Assembly: GCA_910580075.1 (NCBI GenBank)
Contig: CAJTVR010000003.1
Location: forward strand, 40,239 to 104,238
Length of the DNA: 64,000 bases
DNA from: an uncultured Eubacterium sp.
GTDB taxonomy: Bacteria; Bacillota; Clostridia; Lachnospirales; Lachnospiraceae
Direction: 5' to 3'
Numbering within the stretch: the stretch's first letter is position 1; each line of letters starts with the position of its first letter. A program made the position numbers and the translations under genes. The notes beneath the pieces were generated by a model. That model saw only the letters and a list, made by a program, of their open reading frames with translations, was not told where the DNA came from and ran no database searches. Shown here in pieces: positions 17,044-25,823 of the stretch.

Positions 17044-18456
17044 TTGGCAGTTAGAAAAAGAAAGAAAAATATTGTCCGGTTTCCTGGCGGAGTTCATTTA
17101 AATATTGGAATCGTTGTGTTTTCGTTTGTTGCGTTTTACATTGCTTATAATATATACAGCTATGCTACAGCAGTACATGTCAGCCCGTATGAAGTAGAAC
17201 CTGGAACAATCGAAGTCAATACTTCTTATACCGGACTGATTCTCAGGAAAGAAACAGTTGTAAATGCCAGTCAGAGCGGCAGCCTGGATTATTATTTAAA
17301 GGATAATACGAAAGCCGCAAAAGGAACGCTGGTCTGTTCCGTGGATGAAAATGGAAATGTCTCAAAACGCCTGAATGAAACAGTAGATTCAAGCGCCGTT
17401 CTGACTGATGAAAACATGAGGGACATTCAGGCTTCGATCCGCGAATATGTCAAAGGATATAAGGACAGTACTTATTATACGACTTATAATTTTAAAACAG
17501 ACTTAAGCGGCCGGCTGATGGAGGCATTAAATCTGGGTGCCTTAGATGCCATTTCAGAATATACAGAATTCGCAAGAGATAACCAGACATTTCATTTATA
17601 CCGTTCGCAGCAGCCTGGGATTGTTGCCTATTATACGGACGGAATGGAACAGCTGACGCCCGAAACCGTAACGGCAGACATGTTTAACCATTCCGCACAC
17701 CAGAAAACAAGCCTTAAGACCCAAGGTACCGTAGAAGCCGGACAGCCTGTTTATAAGCTGATTTCTGATGAAAACTGGCAGATTGCCGTAATGATTGAGC
17801 CGGATATGAAAAGAAATCTGCAGGACGGAGATACGGTACAGATCCGCTTCAAAGAAGACCAGACGACTGCATGGGCCGGGTATACCATTGAGCAGAAAAA
17901 CGGACAGGATTTTTTATTTTTATCGTTACATCATTCGATGATCCGCTTTGCAAATGACCGGTATGTGGATATCAATATTCTGTTAGACCAGCAGACCGGC
18001 CTTAAAATTCCAAACAGTGCCATTACAACCAAAGCATTTGAACTAGTGCCGGATGCTTATTTCACACAGGGCAATGGCTCAGGCAGCCAGAAAGGACTTC
18101 TGGTCGAACATCTGCAAAATGACGGTACCTATTCAGACGCAGAATTTATTCCTGTGACGGTATATTACGAAGATGAAGAAAACAAAATGGCCTATATTTC
18201 ACATGAAAATATCAAAAAAGGCGATTTGATTGTACTGACAGGATCAAAAGAACGTTACGAGATTTCTAAAACCGCAAGGCTGCGCGGTGTTTACAATATC
18301 AACCGCGGCTATGCAGTATTCAAACAGATTGAAGAAATTTTCAGCAATAGTAACTACACAATTGTAAAATCCGGGACAGAATATGGTATTATGCTGTATG
18401 ACCATATTGCTCTTGACGGAGATTCTGTTGTGGAAGACCAGATGATTACACCATAA
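17044..18456 (+). CDS. HlyD-like membrane protein of the sepF cluster
   Basis: A 470-residue protein with a TTG start (AGGA upstream). A basic N-terminus (RKRKKNIVRF) precedes one membrane helix at about residues 20-40. The remainder is predicted extracytoplasmic and beta-rich, resembling membrane-fusion (HlyD) proteins: TGLILRKETVVNASQSGSLDYYLKDNTKAAKGTLVCSVD near the start and GLKIPNSAIT in the distal part. No ABC transporter or TolC-like partner is encoded beside it. It comes directly before yggS and sepF, so a link to division or wall assembly is suggested by position only. Confidence 0.75.
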   Translation: MAVRKRKKNIVRFPGGVHLNIGIVVFSFVAFYIAYNIYSYATAVHVSPYEVEPGTIEVNTSYTGLILRKETVVNASQSGSLDYYLKDNTKAAKGTLVCSVDENGNVSKRLNETVDSSAVLTDENMRDIQASIREYVKGYKDSTYYTTYNFKTDLSGRLMEALNLGALDAISEYTEFARDNQTFHLYRSQQPGIVAYYTDGMEQLTPETVTADMFNHSAHQKTSLKTQGTVEAGQPVYKLISDENWQIAVMIEPDMKRNLQDGDTVQIRFKEDQTTAWAGYTIEQKNGQDFLFLSLHHSMIRFANDRYVDINILLDQQTGLKIPNSAITTKAFELVPDAYFTQGNGSGSQKGLLVEHLQNDGTYSDAEFIPVTVYYEDEENKMAYISHENIKKGDLIVLTGSKERYEISKTARLRGVYNINRGYAVFKQIEEIFSNSNYTIVKSGTEYGIMLYDHIALDGDSVVEDQMITP

Positions 18457-18507
18457 TCAGACAGACTACAGATTTGCAGATTTGCAGCAGGAAAGGAGCA
18501 GTGTACT

Positions 18508-19203
18508 GTGTTAAAAGAAAATTTATCAAAAGTAGAACAAAACATACTGGCAGCCTGTGAAAAAAGCACAAGGCCGCGGTCTGAGGTGACGCTGATTGCA
18601 GTGAGCAAAACAAAGCCGGCAGAAATGCTTCAGGAAGCATATGATGCAGGAGTCCGGGATTTCGGTGAAAACAAAGTCCAGGAAATCTGTGACAAATATG
18701 AGGTACTTCCGTCAGATATCCGGTGGCATATGATTGGGCATCTGCAGCGCAACAAGGTGAAATATATTATTGATAAAGTATGCATGATACATTCCGTGGA
18801 TTCTTACCGGCTGGCAGAAGAAATCAATATTCAGGCAAAAAAGCACCGGATTGTCATGCCTGTATTAATAGAAGTAAACATTGCTGACGAGCAGACAAAA
18901 TTTGGCGTTTCCAAAGAAGACGCCATACAGCTCATTGAAGAAGCAGCACACCTTGATAATATCAGCATCCAGGGACTGATGACTGTTGCCCCGTATGTTA
19001 CAGATGCGGAGGAAAACAGGAAATATTTTCAGGAAATAAAGCAATTAGCTGTTGACATTCAGGCTAAAAACATTGATAATGTAGCTATGCGTGTACTTTC
19101 CATGGGTATGACCGGAGATTATGCTGTCGCAATTGAAGAAGGTGCTGATATGGTACGCGTAGGAACCGGCATTTTTGGTGAAAGAAATTACAGCAGAAAA
19201 TAA
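18508..19203 (+). CDS. yggS: YggS/PLPBP family pyridoxal phosphate homeostasis protein
   Basis: A single-domain alanine-racemase-fold PLP carrier (231 residues). The PLP lysine lies in LIAVSKTKPAEML (about residues 30-42). FGENKVQE, WHMIGHLQRNKVKY, and the C-terminal LSMGMTGDYAVAIEEGADMVRVGTGIFGER are signature segments. The start is GTG 18508 with AAAGGAG 9 bases upstream. It is the ylmE member of the widely conserved ylmE-ylmF(sepF)-ylmG-ylmH cluster; ylmG is not seen here. Confidence 0.95.
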   Translation: MLKENLSKVEQNILAACEKSTRPRSEVTLIAVSKTKPAEMLQEAYDAGVRDFGENKVQEICDKYEVLPSDIRWHMIGHLQRNKVKYIIDKVCMIHSVDSYRLAEEINIQAKKHRIVMPVLIEVNIADEQTKFGVSKEDAIQLIEEAAHLDNISIQGLMTVAPYVTDAEENRKYFQEIKQLAVDIQAKNIDNVAMRVLSMGMTGDYAVAIEEGADMVRVGTGIFGERNYSRK

Positions 19204-19307
19204 ATAACAGCTGCTGCGAAATCCATTTCTGCCTCGCCAGATACACCGGCTTAGTCCTGCATAATTACAGCCATTCTGAAAATCAGGAATCAAAAAGGAG
19301 AGATTAG

Positions 19308-19862
19308 ATGAGTTTAGTGGATTCCCTTTTAAATGTAATGCATATGAATCCAGATGATGACGAAGATTACTATGATGACTATTACGATGATGAAGAAGAA
19401 GAGGAGGCACCAAAACGCCGCCGGAGCCAGTCAAAAGAACCGGACGAGCCTGCCTACAAAAATTCAGGCAGCAACCAGCCGATTGATATTAACAGAAACC
19501 GTGACCGTGTTACGGCGAAATCAGGCAGCAAAGTAACTCCTATGCGTCCTTCTTCCAAAAGGGCATCTTCCGCTGCTTTGGAAGTATGTGTCATTAAACC
19601 GACAGCTTTTGAAGATGCAAGGGAAATAACAGAAACGCTTCTGATGAACCGTCCGGTTATTTTAAACGTAGAAGGGCTCGATGTAGATATCGCACAGAGG
19701 ATTATTGATTTTGCTTCAGGCTCGTGCTTTGCAATCAGTGGAAATTTACAGAAAATTTCAAACTATATATTTATTATTACGCCTGCCAATGTAGAAATAT
19801 CAGGAGATTTCCAGAGCCTTCTGGACACATATGGAGAGACATCCATTCGCATGGATCTCTAA
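19308..19862 (+). CDS. sepF: Cell division protein SepF
   Basis: An FtsZ-binding protein that tethers the Z-ring to the membrane in Gram-positive bacteria; 184 residues. A short N-terminal amphipathic region (MSLVDSLLNVMHM) precedes a very acidic Asp/Tyr/Glu stretch (about residues 15-33), a basic disordered linker, then the SepF domain from about residue 95 (CVIKPTAFEDAREITETLLMNRPVILNVEGLD...DFASGSCFAISGNLQKISNYIFIITP). AAAGGAG lies upstream. Confidence 0.96.
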   Translation: MSLVDSLLNVMHMNPDDDEDYYDDYYDDEEEEEAPKRRRSQSKEPDEPAYKNSGSNQPIDINRNRDRVTAKSGSKVTPMRPSSKRASSAALEVCVIKPTAFEDAREITETLLMNRPVILNVEGLDVDIAQRIIDFASGSCFAISGNLQKISNYIFIITPANVEISGDFQSLLDTYGETSIRMDL

Positions 19863-19871
19863 GGAGGCTGT

Positions 19872-20624
19872 ATGGAGCAGGACGAACAGTATTTAAAAAA
19901 ACGTCTGCTGGATCTATCCAGGCGTGCAGATAATAAAAATATCGTTACATTTAGTAACTTTCTGAATTTAAATGAGCTTCATATTTTCCACCAGATATCA
20001 AAGGAATTTTGCAGTTCCTTTCAGTTATCTGGCGGCTATTGTCATGCAGAGCGTCAGATGGCTGCTTTTGTCCCTGATGCTCTTTATTATGCCTGGGAAT
20101 ATCCTATTGATGCAGTTTTGTTCCGCCCCATAAATGCCAGATTTGCGGAAGACCTGACACACCGGGATGTACTGGGCGCTCTTATGCATCTTGGCATTAA
20201 GCGGGAAATGCTGGGAGATATCATTGTAAAGGATTTGGAAATTACGGTATTCTGCATAAATTCCATGACCAGTTATATGATTGATAACTGTACGAAAATC
20301 CGGCATACAACGGTAAGCGGTCAGAAGACTGCAGTCTCGGATTTTTCTTACCAGCCTAAATTTATAGAAAAAGAAAGTGTCGTTTCTTCACTCAGATTAG
20401 ACACAATTCTGGCTGATGTCTGTAAATTGACCAGATCCGCTGCACAAAAAATAATTTCTGAAGGAAATGCCTTCATAAATTCCCGTAGAATTCAGCAGAA
20501 TGACTTTACCTGTCAAAGCGGTGATATTTTATCCGTGCGTCATTATGGAAAATTTCAGATTGAAACATCCTATGGCGTGACCAGGAAGGGCAGAATCAAA
20601 TACAGGTACAAAATTTATTCATAA
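19872..20624 (+). CDS. ylmH: YlmH family S4-domain RNA-binding protein
   Basis: A 250-residue protein of the YlmH/Sll1252 family. The C-terminal S4 domain is visible as SSLRLDTILADVCKLTRSAAQKIISEGNAFINSRRI...GDILSVRHYGKF (about residues 172-235). The N-terminal part contains FSNFLNLNELHIFHQI and the ALMHLGIKREMLGDIIV motif characteristic of YlmH. Family members bind RNA and have been linked to ribosome quality control and to division-cluster context. It begins 9 bases after sepF with AAGGAGG, indicating co-transcription. Confidence 0.93.
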   Translation: MEQDEQYLKKRLLDLSRRADNKNIVTFSNFLNLNELHIFHQISKEFCSSFQLSGGYCHAERQMAAFVPDALYYAWEYPIDAVLFRPINARFAEDLTHRDVLGALMHLGIKREMLGDIIVKDLEITVFCINSMTSYMIDNCTKIRHTTVSGQKTAVSDFSYQPKFIEKESVVSSLRLDTILADVCKLTRSAAQKIISEGNAFINSRRIQQNDFTCQSGDILSVRHYGKFQIETSYGVTRKGRIKYRYKIYS

Positions 20625-20655
20625 ATAATTCATAAAAACAAGGAGGTGTATGATC

Positions 20656-21189
20656 ATGAAAACGCTGTCTGGAAAAATCAGCATGTTCTGTCTGGCTGCC
20701 GGCACAGTACTGCTTGTCCTGCTAGACCAGGTTTCCAAACAGGCTGCACAAAGGCTTTTGAAAGGCAAAGCATCCATTCCGCTTATCGAAGGTGTCTTCG
20801 AACTGCAGTATCTTGAAAACAAAGGATCAGCTTTTGGAATGCTGCAGGGGAAGCGGCTTTTTTTTATTTGCATGGCCGGACTGATGATGGTGCTGATTCC
20901 ATATATATATAGCAGGATTCCGCTTACAAAACGTTTTCTGTTTCTGCGAGTGACTGCCATTCTGTTTCTGTCCGGCGCTGTTGGAAACGCAGCTGACCGG
21001 ATTTATCATGGATATGTCATTGATTTCTTATATTTTTCCCTGATCAATTTTCCGATCTTTAATGTCGCAGATATTTATGTCACAGGGTCTACGTTTCTGC
21101 TGATTGTTTTAATTCTGTTTTACTACACAGATGAAGATTTTGAACAGATTCAGCTCTTCCCAGGACGTGGTAAACGGACTTCTTCATAA
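20656..21189 (+). CDS. lspA: Lipoprotein signal peptidase (signal peptidase II)
   Basis: An aspartyl peptidase that cleaves prolipoproteins after lipid attachment. About 177 residues, four membrane segments. The catalytic aspartates are in VGNAADRIYHGYVIDFLYF and FNVADIYVTGS. The early VLLDQVSKQAAQ (about residues 20-31) and the ENKGSAFGML segment are also family features. The start is set at ATG 20656 (9 bases from AAGGAGG) rather than 20650 (3 bases). Its product would process the lipobox proteins seen at 14907 and 60636. Confidence 0.95.
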   Translation: MKTLSGKISMFCLAAGTVLLVLLDQVSKQAAQRLLKGKASIPLIEGVFELQYLENKGSAFGMLQGKRLFFICMAGLMMVLIPYIYSRIPLTKRFLFLRVTAILFLSGAVGNAADRIYHGYVIDFLYFSLINFPIFNVADIYVTGSTFLLIVLILFYYTDEDFEQIQLFPGRGKRTSS

Positions 21190-21300
21190 GAAGGCTGTTT
21201 TAGAAATATCAGATGCATATGTGTCAGGCTGGATAGAATACAGCTGATTTGCGTCAGGCTGAAAAAGAAGTATCAGGTTTAAGAAAGGAGGCGATGAGCT

Positions 21301-22242
21301 GTGTGTCAGCCAAAAAACTGTATCAGTCAGACTTTTGAAGTCAGTACTGCATATGATGGCATGCGCCTGGATAAATTTCTGGCCGATATTTATCCGGATT
21401 TATCCAGGTCATATTTTCAAAAACTGATTAAATCGGGACAAATCCGGATACAGAATGAACCAGCCAGAAAATCCGGCTGCATTGTAAAAGCGGGGGAGCT
21501 TGTAGATGTAGAAATACCGGAAACTGTCAGTGCAGACATACTGCCTGAAAATATTCCGCTGGATATATTGTATGAAGATGAAGATCTCCTGATTGTCAAT
21601 AAACCAAAAGATATGGTCGTTCATCCTGCCCCTGGCCACTATACCGGAACACTTGTCAATGCCGTCATGTATCACTGTGCAGAGCATTTGTCCGGCATTA
21701 ATGGTGAAATCCGTCCCGGCATCGTTCACCGCATCGACAAAGATACGACCGGTTCACTGATTGTATGCAAAAACGATTCTGCGCACGCCAGTCTGGCTGC
21801 ACAGCTGAAAGAGCATTCCGTAACCAGGCGTTACCGTGGCATTGTAAGCGGCCTTATCAAAGACAATGAAGGCTCCATCAGCTCTGATATCGGGCGGGAC
21901 CCTAAAAACCGTCTGAAAATGGCTTCCGGTGTAAAAAATGGGCGTCCCGCTGTTACAAATTACCATGTTCTGGAACGTTTCAGACAGCACACCTATCTGG
22001 AGTTTGAACTGGAAACAGGCAGAACGCATCAGATCCGGGTGCATATGGCCGGTATCGGGCACCCGCTTTTAGGAGATTCGTTATATGGCCCGTCCAAATG
22101 CAGATTTCATTTGCAGGGACAGTGCCTGCATGCAATGGTGATTGGATTTATTCATCCCAGGGATGGCAGATACATGGAAATAACAGCACCGCTGCCGGAA
22201 TATTTTCAAAAACTGACGAACGAGGGGGCAGGACGGCTGTAA
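21301..22242 (+). CDS. RluD-type large-subunit rRNA pseudouridine synthase
   Basis: Isomerises uridines in RNA. 313 residues with a GTG start (AAGGAGG 9 bases upstream). An N-terminal S4 domain (about 14-75, MRLDKFLADIYPDLSRSYFQKLIKSGQIRI) precedes the RluA/RluD catalytic domain. The catalytic aspartate is D146 in GIVHRIDKDTTGSLIV. NKPKDMVVHPAPGH and ETGRTHQIRVHMAGIGHPLLGDSLYG are signature motifs. Its position directly after lspA is conserved in Firmicutes. The exact target sites cannot be told from sequence. Confidence 0.93.
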   Translation: MCQPKNCISQTFEVSTAYDGMRLDKFLADIYPDLSRSYFQKLIKSGQIRIQNEPARKSGCIVKAGELVDVEIPETVSADILPENIPLDILYEDEDLLIVNKPKDMVVHPAPGHYTGTLVNAVMYHCAEHLSGINGEIRPGIVHRIDKDTTGSLIVCKNDSAHASLAAQLKEHSVTRRYRGIVSGLIKDNEGSISSDIGRDPKNRLKMASGVKNGRPAVTNYHVLERFRQHTYLEFELETGRTHQIRVHMAGIGHPLLGDSLYGPSKCRFHLQGQCLHAMVIGFIHPRDGRYMEITAPLPEYFQKLTNEGAGRL

Positions 22243-22288
22243 AACCTGTGCATCCGGCAGCTTTCTGGCAGCGGTTTTAAAATCGTTC

Positions 22289-22317
22289 TGTACATCGGTC
22301 TCAAAATGAAGTATAAT
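22289..22317 (+). promoter_or_regulatory. Putative promoter of the cytidylate-kinase-like gene
   Basis: TGTACA (22289-22294) and consensus TATAAT (22312-22317) are 17 bases apart, 54 bases before the ATG at 22371. The -35 has four of six consensus bases. Confidence 0.5.
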
Positions 22318-22370
22318 AAAGATATCCTAAAAGAGGCAGCAAAGGTTCTATTCAGAAAGGAGCGGTATTT

Positions 22371-22994
22371 ATGGGAAACTATGTAATTACAATCGGACGT
22401 GAATTTGAAAGTCTCGGACGTGATGTTGGATTAAGACTGAGTGAAAAACTGGGGATTAAATGTTATGATAAAGAACTGTTAAGCCGTGCAGCAAAAGAAA
22501 GCGGATTATGTGAGGAGATTTTCCATTCACAGGATGAAAAACCAACCAGCAGTTTTTTATATTCGCTTGTTATGGATACTTATTCAGCAACCGGCTATAC
22601 AGCAGCACCGTTTTTAGACATGCCGTTAAATCACAAAATTTTTCTGGCGCAGTTTGACACAATTAAAAAACTCGCAGAAGAAGAATCCTGTATTATTGTT
22701 GGACGCTGTGCAGATTATGCGCTGAGTGATTTTCCTCGTACTATTAATACGTTTATTCATGCAGACATTGAATTCCGCATAAAAAATACAATGAACGAAT
22801 TCGGCGTTAATGAATCCAAAGCCAAAGACATGATCAATAAAAAAGATAAACAGCGGTCCAGCTATTATAACTATTATTCCAATAAAAAATGGGGGAATTC
22901 CAGAGCTTATGATCTGACGCTGAATTCTGCAAAACTCGGCGTGGATGGCTGTGTCGATATGATTTTAAAATATAAAGAAATTATGCGCTATTAA
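22371..22994 (+). CDS. Cytidylate kinase-like family protein
   Basis: 207 residues with an N-terminus typical of the AAA_26 cytidylate-kinase-like family: VITIGREFESLGRDVGLRLSEKLGIKCYDKELLSRAAKESGL. The Ser/Gly-rich start replaces a canonical Walker A, and IIVGRCADYAL (about residues 105-115) is a second family segment. Members are common in Clostridia and Bacteroides; whether they phosphorylate CMP is not established. GAAAGGAG lies upstream. Confidence 0.88.
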   Translation: MGNYVITIGREFESLGRDVGLRLSEKLGIKCYDKELLSRAAKESGLCEEIFHSQDEKPTSSFLYSLVMDTYSATGYTAAPFLDMPLNHKIFLAQFDTIKKLAEEESCIIVGRCADYALSDFPRTINTFIHADIEFRIKNTMNEFGVNESKAKDMINKKDKQRSSYYNYYSNKKWGNSRAYDLTLNSAKLGVDGCVDMILKYKEIMRY

Positions 22995-23074
22995 TTTTTG
23001 AACCGATGCCGCGCTGATGGAAGAGCAATCAAGAGCGATATTCCTGAGAGCGCGGTTTTATTATGTATGCCTCC

Positions 23075-23108
23075 AACTATTCGTAAAAGGACACTTTTAC
23101 GAATAGTT
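23075..23108. repeat. Perfect 15-base palindromic stem between converging genes
   Basis: AACTATTCGTAAAAG (23075-23089) and its exact reverse complement (23094-23108) enclose a GACA loop. It lies between the 3' ends of the kinase-like gene (+) and dtd (-). There is no flanking T-run. It could be a factor-assisted bidirectional terminator or an IS scar. Confidence 0.55.
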
Positions 23109-23148
23109 AAGGGTGATCCGGATATGTCTTTATACTGCGATATATCTT

Positions 23149-23595
23149 CTATAAATCTTCAGAATCCAGAATGACCGTAAACGGCCCGTCATTTATTAAC
23201 TGTACCTTCATATCAGCGCCAAATATTCCGGTTTCCACCTGTTTATGTTCCATACGGCATTTCTCAATAATATAATCATACAGTCCGCTGGCCAGTTCCG
23301 GTGCGCCGGCTTTTATAAAGGACGGCCGGTTTCCTTTGCGGCAGTCTGCATATAACGTAAACTGTGAGATTAACAGCAAGCCGCCGTTTACAGCATCTAA
23401 GGACAGATTTGTTTTTCCGTTTTCATCCTCAAATATACGCAGGCCAAGCATTTTACGTATCATCTTATCTGCAGTTTCTTTCGTGTCTGAGCTGCTGACG
23501 CCGATCAGTACTAAAAATCCTCTGTCTATCTGCCCGGTTATCTGGTTATCAATGGTTACAGATGCCTGCGTCACTCTTTGTATTACAAATTTCAT
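23149..23595 (-). CDS. dtd: D-aminoacyl-tRNA deacylase
   Basis: Hydrolyses D-amino acids (and glycine from tRNA-Ala) from mischarged tRNA. 148 residues, usual length. The N-terminal MKFVIQRVTQASVTID, SQFTLYADCRKGNRPSF (containing the SQFTL motif) and the Gly-Pro motif in NDGPFTVILDSEDL are diagnostic. GAAAGGA lies upstream of the ATG. Confidence 0.96.
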   Translation of the reverse strand: MKFVIQRVTQASVTIDNQITGQIDRGFLVLIGVSSSDTKETADKMIRKMLGLRIFEDENGKTNLSLDAVNGGLLLISQFTLYADCRKGNRPSFIKAGAPELASGLYDYIIEKCRMEHKQVETGIFGADMKVQLINDGPFTVILDSEDL

Positions 23596-23654
23596 AGTTT
23601 TCCTTTCTTGTGTGTGATTATGTGTTCATGCTATTCCTGTTACTGATTTTTCCC

Positions 23655-24641
23655 TCAATCTTCTGCAGAATCATTATCCTGCAAGGCAATTCCTTCCATT
23701 ACAGCAGTTATTTTATCTGACATTCGTCTCTGCAGATATACCGGATTGAGTTTTCGTTTTGTATATACGAAACAGCTGTCTTTTGCTATATTTATTAAAA
23801 GACTTGTAAAAAACCTTTCCCAGCTAAAATAAAGACTGCTCTCTGCATAGTTCTCCGGATGCTCTAAAATCTGGTTCAGATTGTGATGCTTTATCACACC
23901 AGACTTTAAAATAAGCCATTCAAAAGATTCTGGCAGATACAGTACGATATTTTTTTCATGCTGAATCAGTTTCATCATGCGGTCCGCTTCTGCTCCAAAA
24001 GCAGCGCCATCTGCTATAACAAGCAGGCAGCGCCCGGCCTGAGATAAAGTTTTTTCAAAAATCTTTGACTTTCCACCAGCGGCAAGAACATGATAACTGC
24101 TTTTTCCAGGCAGTTTTTCAAAAAACTCATATCCGGAATTCGAATCTTCTGCAATCACAATCTCAGGCTTTACTGGTTTCGTGTAATCTTTTCTCCCATA
24201 AATATGGTAAAACTCATTATATGTCTGCTTCAGGGAAGCATATTTTCCTGACTCCCGTATTCCATAAATTTCCTCTATGCTGTATGGGAGGTTTGCAAGA
24301 CCTTCTCTTGTCACAATAACAAAATAATTGTCGGACTGACGTACAGCTGAGGCAAACTCATCTGTCGGCAGAAACTCATTATTTTCATCTATAAAAATAA
24401 TACAGTTGTGCATAACAGCAAGCAGTACAGACCAGTCCCTTCCTCCAAGCACTCTGCATGCACATTCACATTTCAAATCTATCCCACTTTGCAGCCCCGA
24501 TTCGTAAAACTCGCGAATCATTTCTACAAGAGTTGTTTTTCCTGTAGCACTGTTTCCTTTCACAATTGTTATATTTCTGTGTATCGTAAAATCATACCGA
24601 AGTCTTGCATTCGTAACAATAATTCTGTAACTGCCCTTCAT
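23655..24641 (-). CDS. P-loop ATPase-like protein paired with DUF4869
   Basis: A 328-residue protein with a Walker A motif, NITIVKGNSATGKTTLVEMI (loop at about residues 29-37), and a plausible Walker B, CIIFIDENNEFLPTDEF (about 86-102). The middle (IADGAAFGAEADRMM) and C-terminal parts have no recognised domain; a C-terminal segment (SWERFFTSLLINIAKDSCFVYTKRKLNPVYL) is aromatic and basic. It is the last of three tightly spaced minus-strand genes, kptA - DUF4869 - this gene, with an 18-base gap after DUF4869. Function unknown; an NTP-dependent role tied to its two neighbours is inferred from context. Confidence 0.7.
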   Translation of the reverse strand: MKGSYRIIVTNARLRYDFTIHRNITIVKGNSATGKTTLVEMIREFYESGLQSGIDLKCECACRVLGGRDWSVLLAVMHNCIIFIDENNEFLPTDEFASAVRQSDNYFVIVTREGLANLPYSIEEIYGIRESGKYASLKQTYNEFYHIYGRKDYTKPVKPEIVIAEDSNSGYEFFEKLPGKSSYHVLAAGGKSKIFEKTLSQAGRCLLVIADGAAFGAEADRMMKLIQHEKNIVLYLPESFEWLILKSGVIKHHNLNQILEHPENYAESSLYFSWERFFTSLLINIAKDSCFVYTKRKLNPVYLQRRMSDKITAVMEGIALQDNDSAED

Positions 24642-24659
24642 AATCCTCCTTTGCAGGCA

Positions 24660-25100
24660 TTACCTGACAATCATGCCTGCAACTGGTATCAGCTCACGCA
24701 TTGTATGAACGCTCTGACCAGTATTTAAAATTTTTAAAGTAAATGTTCCTTCTCCAAAATCCATCAGATGACGCAGGTTAATGGTGATATCCTGTATCCT
24801 TCCTATTTCTAAAATCCATTTTGCACAGTTATCCCCGCAGTGAGAGGCATTAAAAATTTTATCAGGTACATTATAAATCGAAATCAGTGTCTTTACTCCT
24901 CCAGATAACTCTAACGGCGAAATACTTCCCAGAACAGGACTGTCGATTATCCTTGGACTGAGTACCTGCGACCTGTCAACATCCTGAATCATATTTTTTA
25001 CCAGGTCATCTGTGATCCACTCGTCTGTATACGTATTTTTAAAATAAACGACCGGGTTGTAAATAGCCTGCGGCATATCTCCATAAAAAACTGAAAGCAT
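24660..25100 (-). CDS. DUF4869 domain protein
   Basis: 146 residues, beginning MLSVFYGDMPQAIYNPVVYFKNTY, which I recognise as DUF4869 (function unknown, mostly Clostridia). The ATG at 25100 shares one base with the kptA TAA stop (TAATG), so the two are translationally coupled; the longer upstream frame is rejected. Conserved-looking features are the acidic EWITDDLVKNMIQDVDRS segment, LSGGVKTLISIYN, and a NASHCGDNCAKWILEI segment with two cysteines. No signal peptide or membrane segment is present. Confidence 0.8.
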   Translation of the reverse strand: MLSVFYGDMPQAIYNPVVYFKNTYTDEWITDDLVKNMIQDVDRSQVLSPRIIDSPVLGSISPLELSGGVKTLISIYNVPDKIFNASHCGDNCAKWILEIGRIQDITINLRHLMDFGEGTFTLKILNTGQSVHTMRELIPVAGMIVR

Positions 25101-25645
25101 TATGAAATCACCCTTTCCAAAAATTCGGCCGGAACATGCCCGCAAAGCCAGACACCGTTTTCTGAAATAAAAAAACTGATTCCGCTCTGGTACATCCTTC
25201 CTGCGGACACGCGGAATACAACAGGCTTTCCATGCCGTTTTCCCACTTTCTGCGCGGTTTTGGTATCTTTAGACAAATGCACGTATAAACGCCCCATCGG
25301 CTTTACGCCTTCCAGGATAATATGGGCTGCTGCCTTTTCTGATGTTCCGTGATACAGATACTCCGGAGGTTCTGCTTCCTGAAGTTCCACATCTGCCGGG
25401 ATGCTGTGACCCTGACTGGCACGGATTTTTGTTCCGTCTGAGTTGAATCTGTAACGATGTTTTTCATCTGTATGCACAATTTTCTCCAGCAAGTCTCTGT
25501 CAATGCTCCGTCCTGTTTTGCAGATTCCGTCAATCAGCCCGTTTACATTTGCCCAGCCGTGACTGTCAAGCTCAATGCCTGCAGCCTGCGGCTTATGACG
25601 CAGTACCAGGCTGATAAATTTACTTAAATTTTGTTCTCTTCCCAT
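25100..25645 (-). CDS. kptA: RNA 2'-phosphotransferase, Tpt1/KptA family
   Basis: Family enzymes transfer an internal RNA 2'-phosphate to NAD+, yielding ADP-ribose 1'',2''-cyclic phosphate; the bacterial physiological substrate is uncertain. The start is set at ATG 25645 (AGAGGA upstream), giving 181 residues and the family N-terminus NLSKFISLVLRHKPQAAGIELDSHGWANVNGL. The catalytic features are visible: R and H in LVLRH, EYLYHGTSEKAA with the NAD-binding histidine, GRLYVHLSKD and VVFRVSAGRM. The stop overlaps the DUF4869 start. An in-frame extension to 25744 is possible but unsupported. Confidence 0.93.
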   Translation of the reverse strand: MGREQNLSKFISLVLRHKPQAAGIELDSHGWANVNGLIDGICKTGRSIDRDLLEKIVHTDEKHRYRFNSDGTKIRASQGHSIPADVELQEAEPPEYLYHGTSEKAAAHIILEGVKPMGRLYVHLSKDTKTAQKVGKRHGKPVVFRVSAGRMYQSGISFFISENGVWLCGHVPAEFLERVIS

Positions 25646-25823
25646 ATATAAAATCCTCTGCTGCCTTATTTTTCCTGTTTCCATAAGACGCTCCATCACA
25701 AAATATCCGTCCGGCACGTGTAATATAACTTCTGTTTTATCCATACGGTCAGGAACGGTCTCTGTCTGTGGAGATTATAACAAAAAATGAAGGATATGGC
25801 AACTGGCAGGCATCATCCAAATC

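Noticed and set aside
25646..25744. A 33-residue N-terminal extension of KptA
   Set aside because: Family proteins begin close to the NLSKFISLVLRH segment, and ATG 25645 has its own ribosome site.
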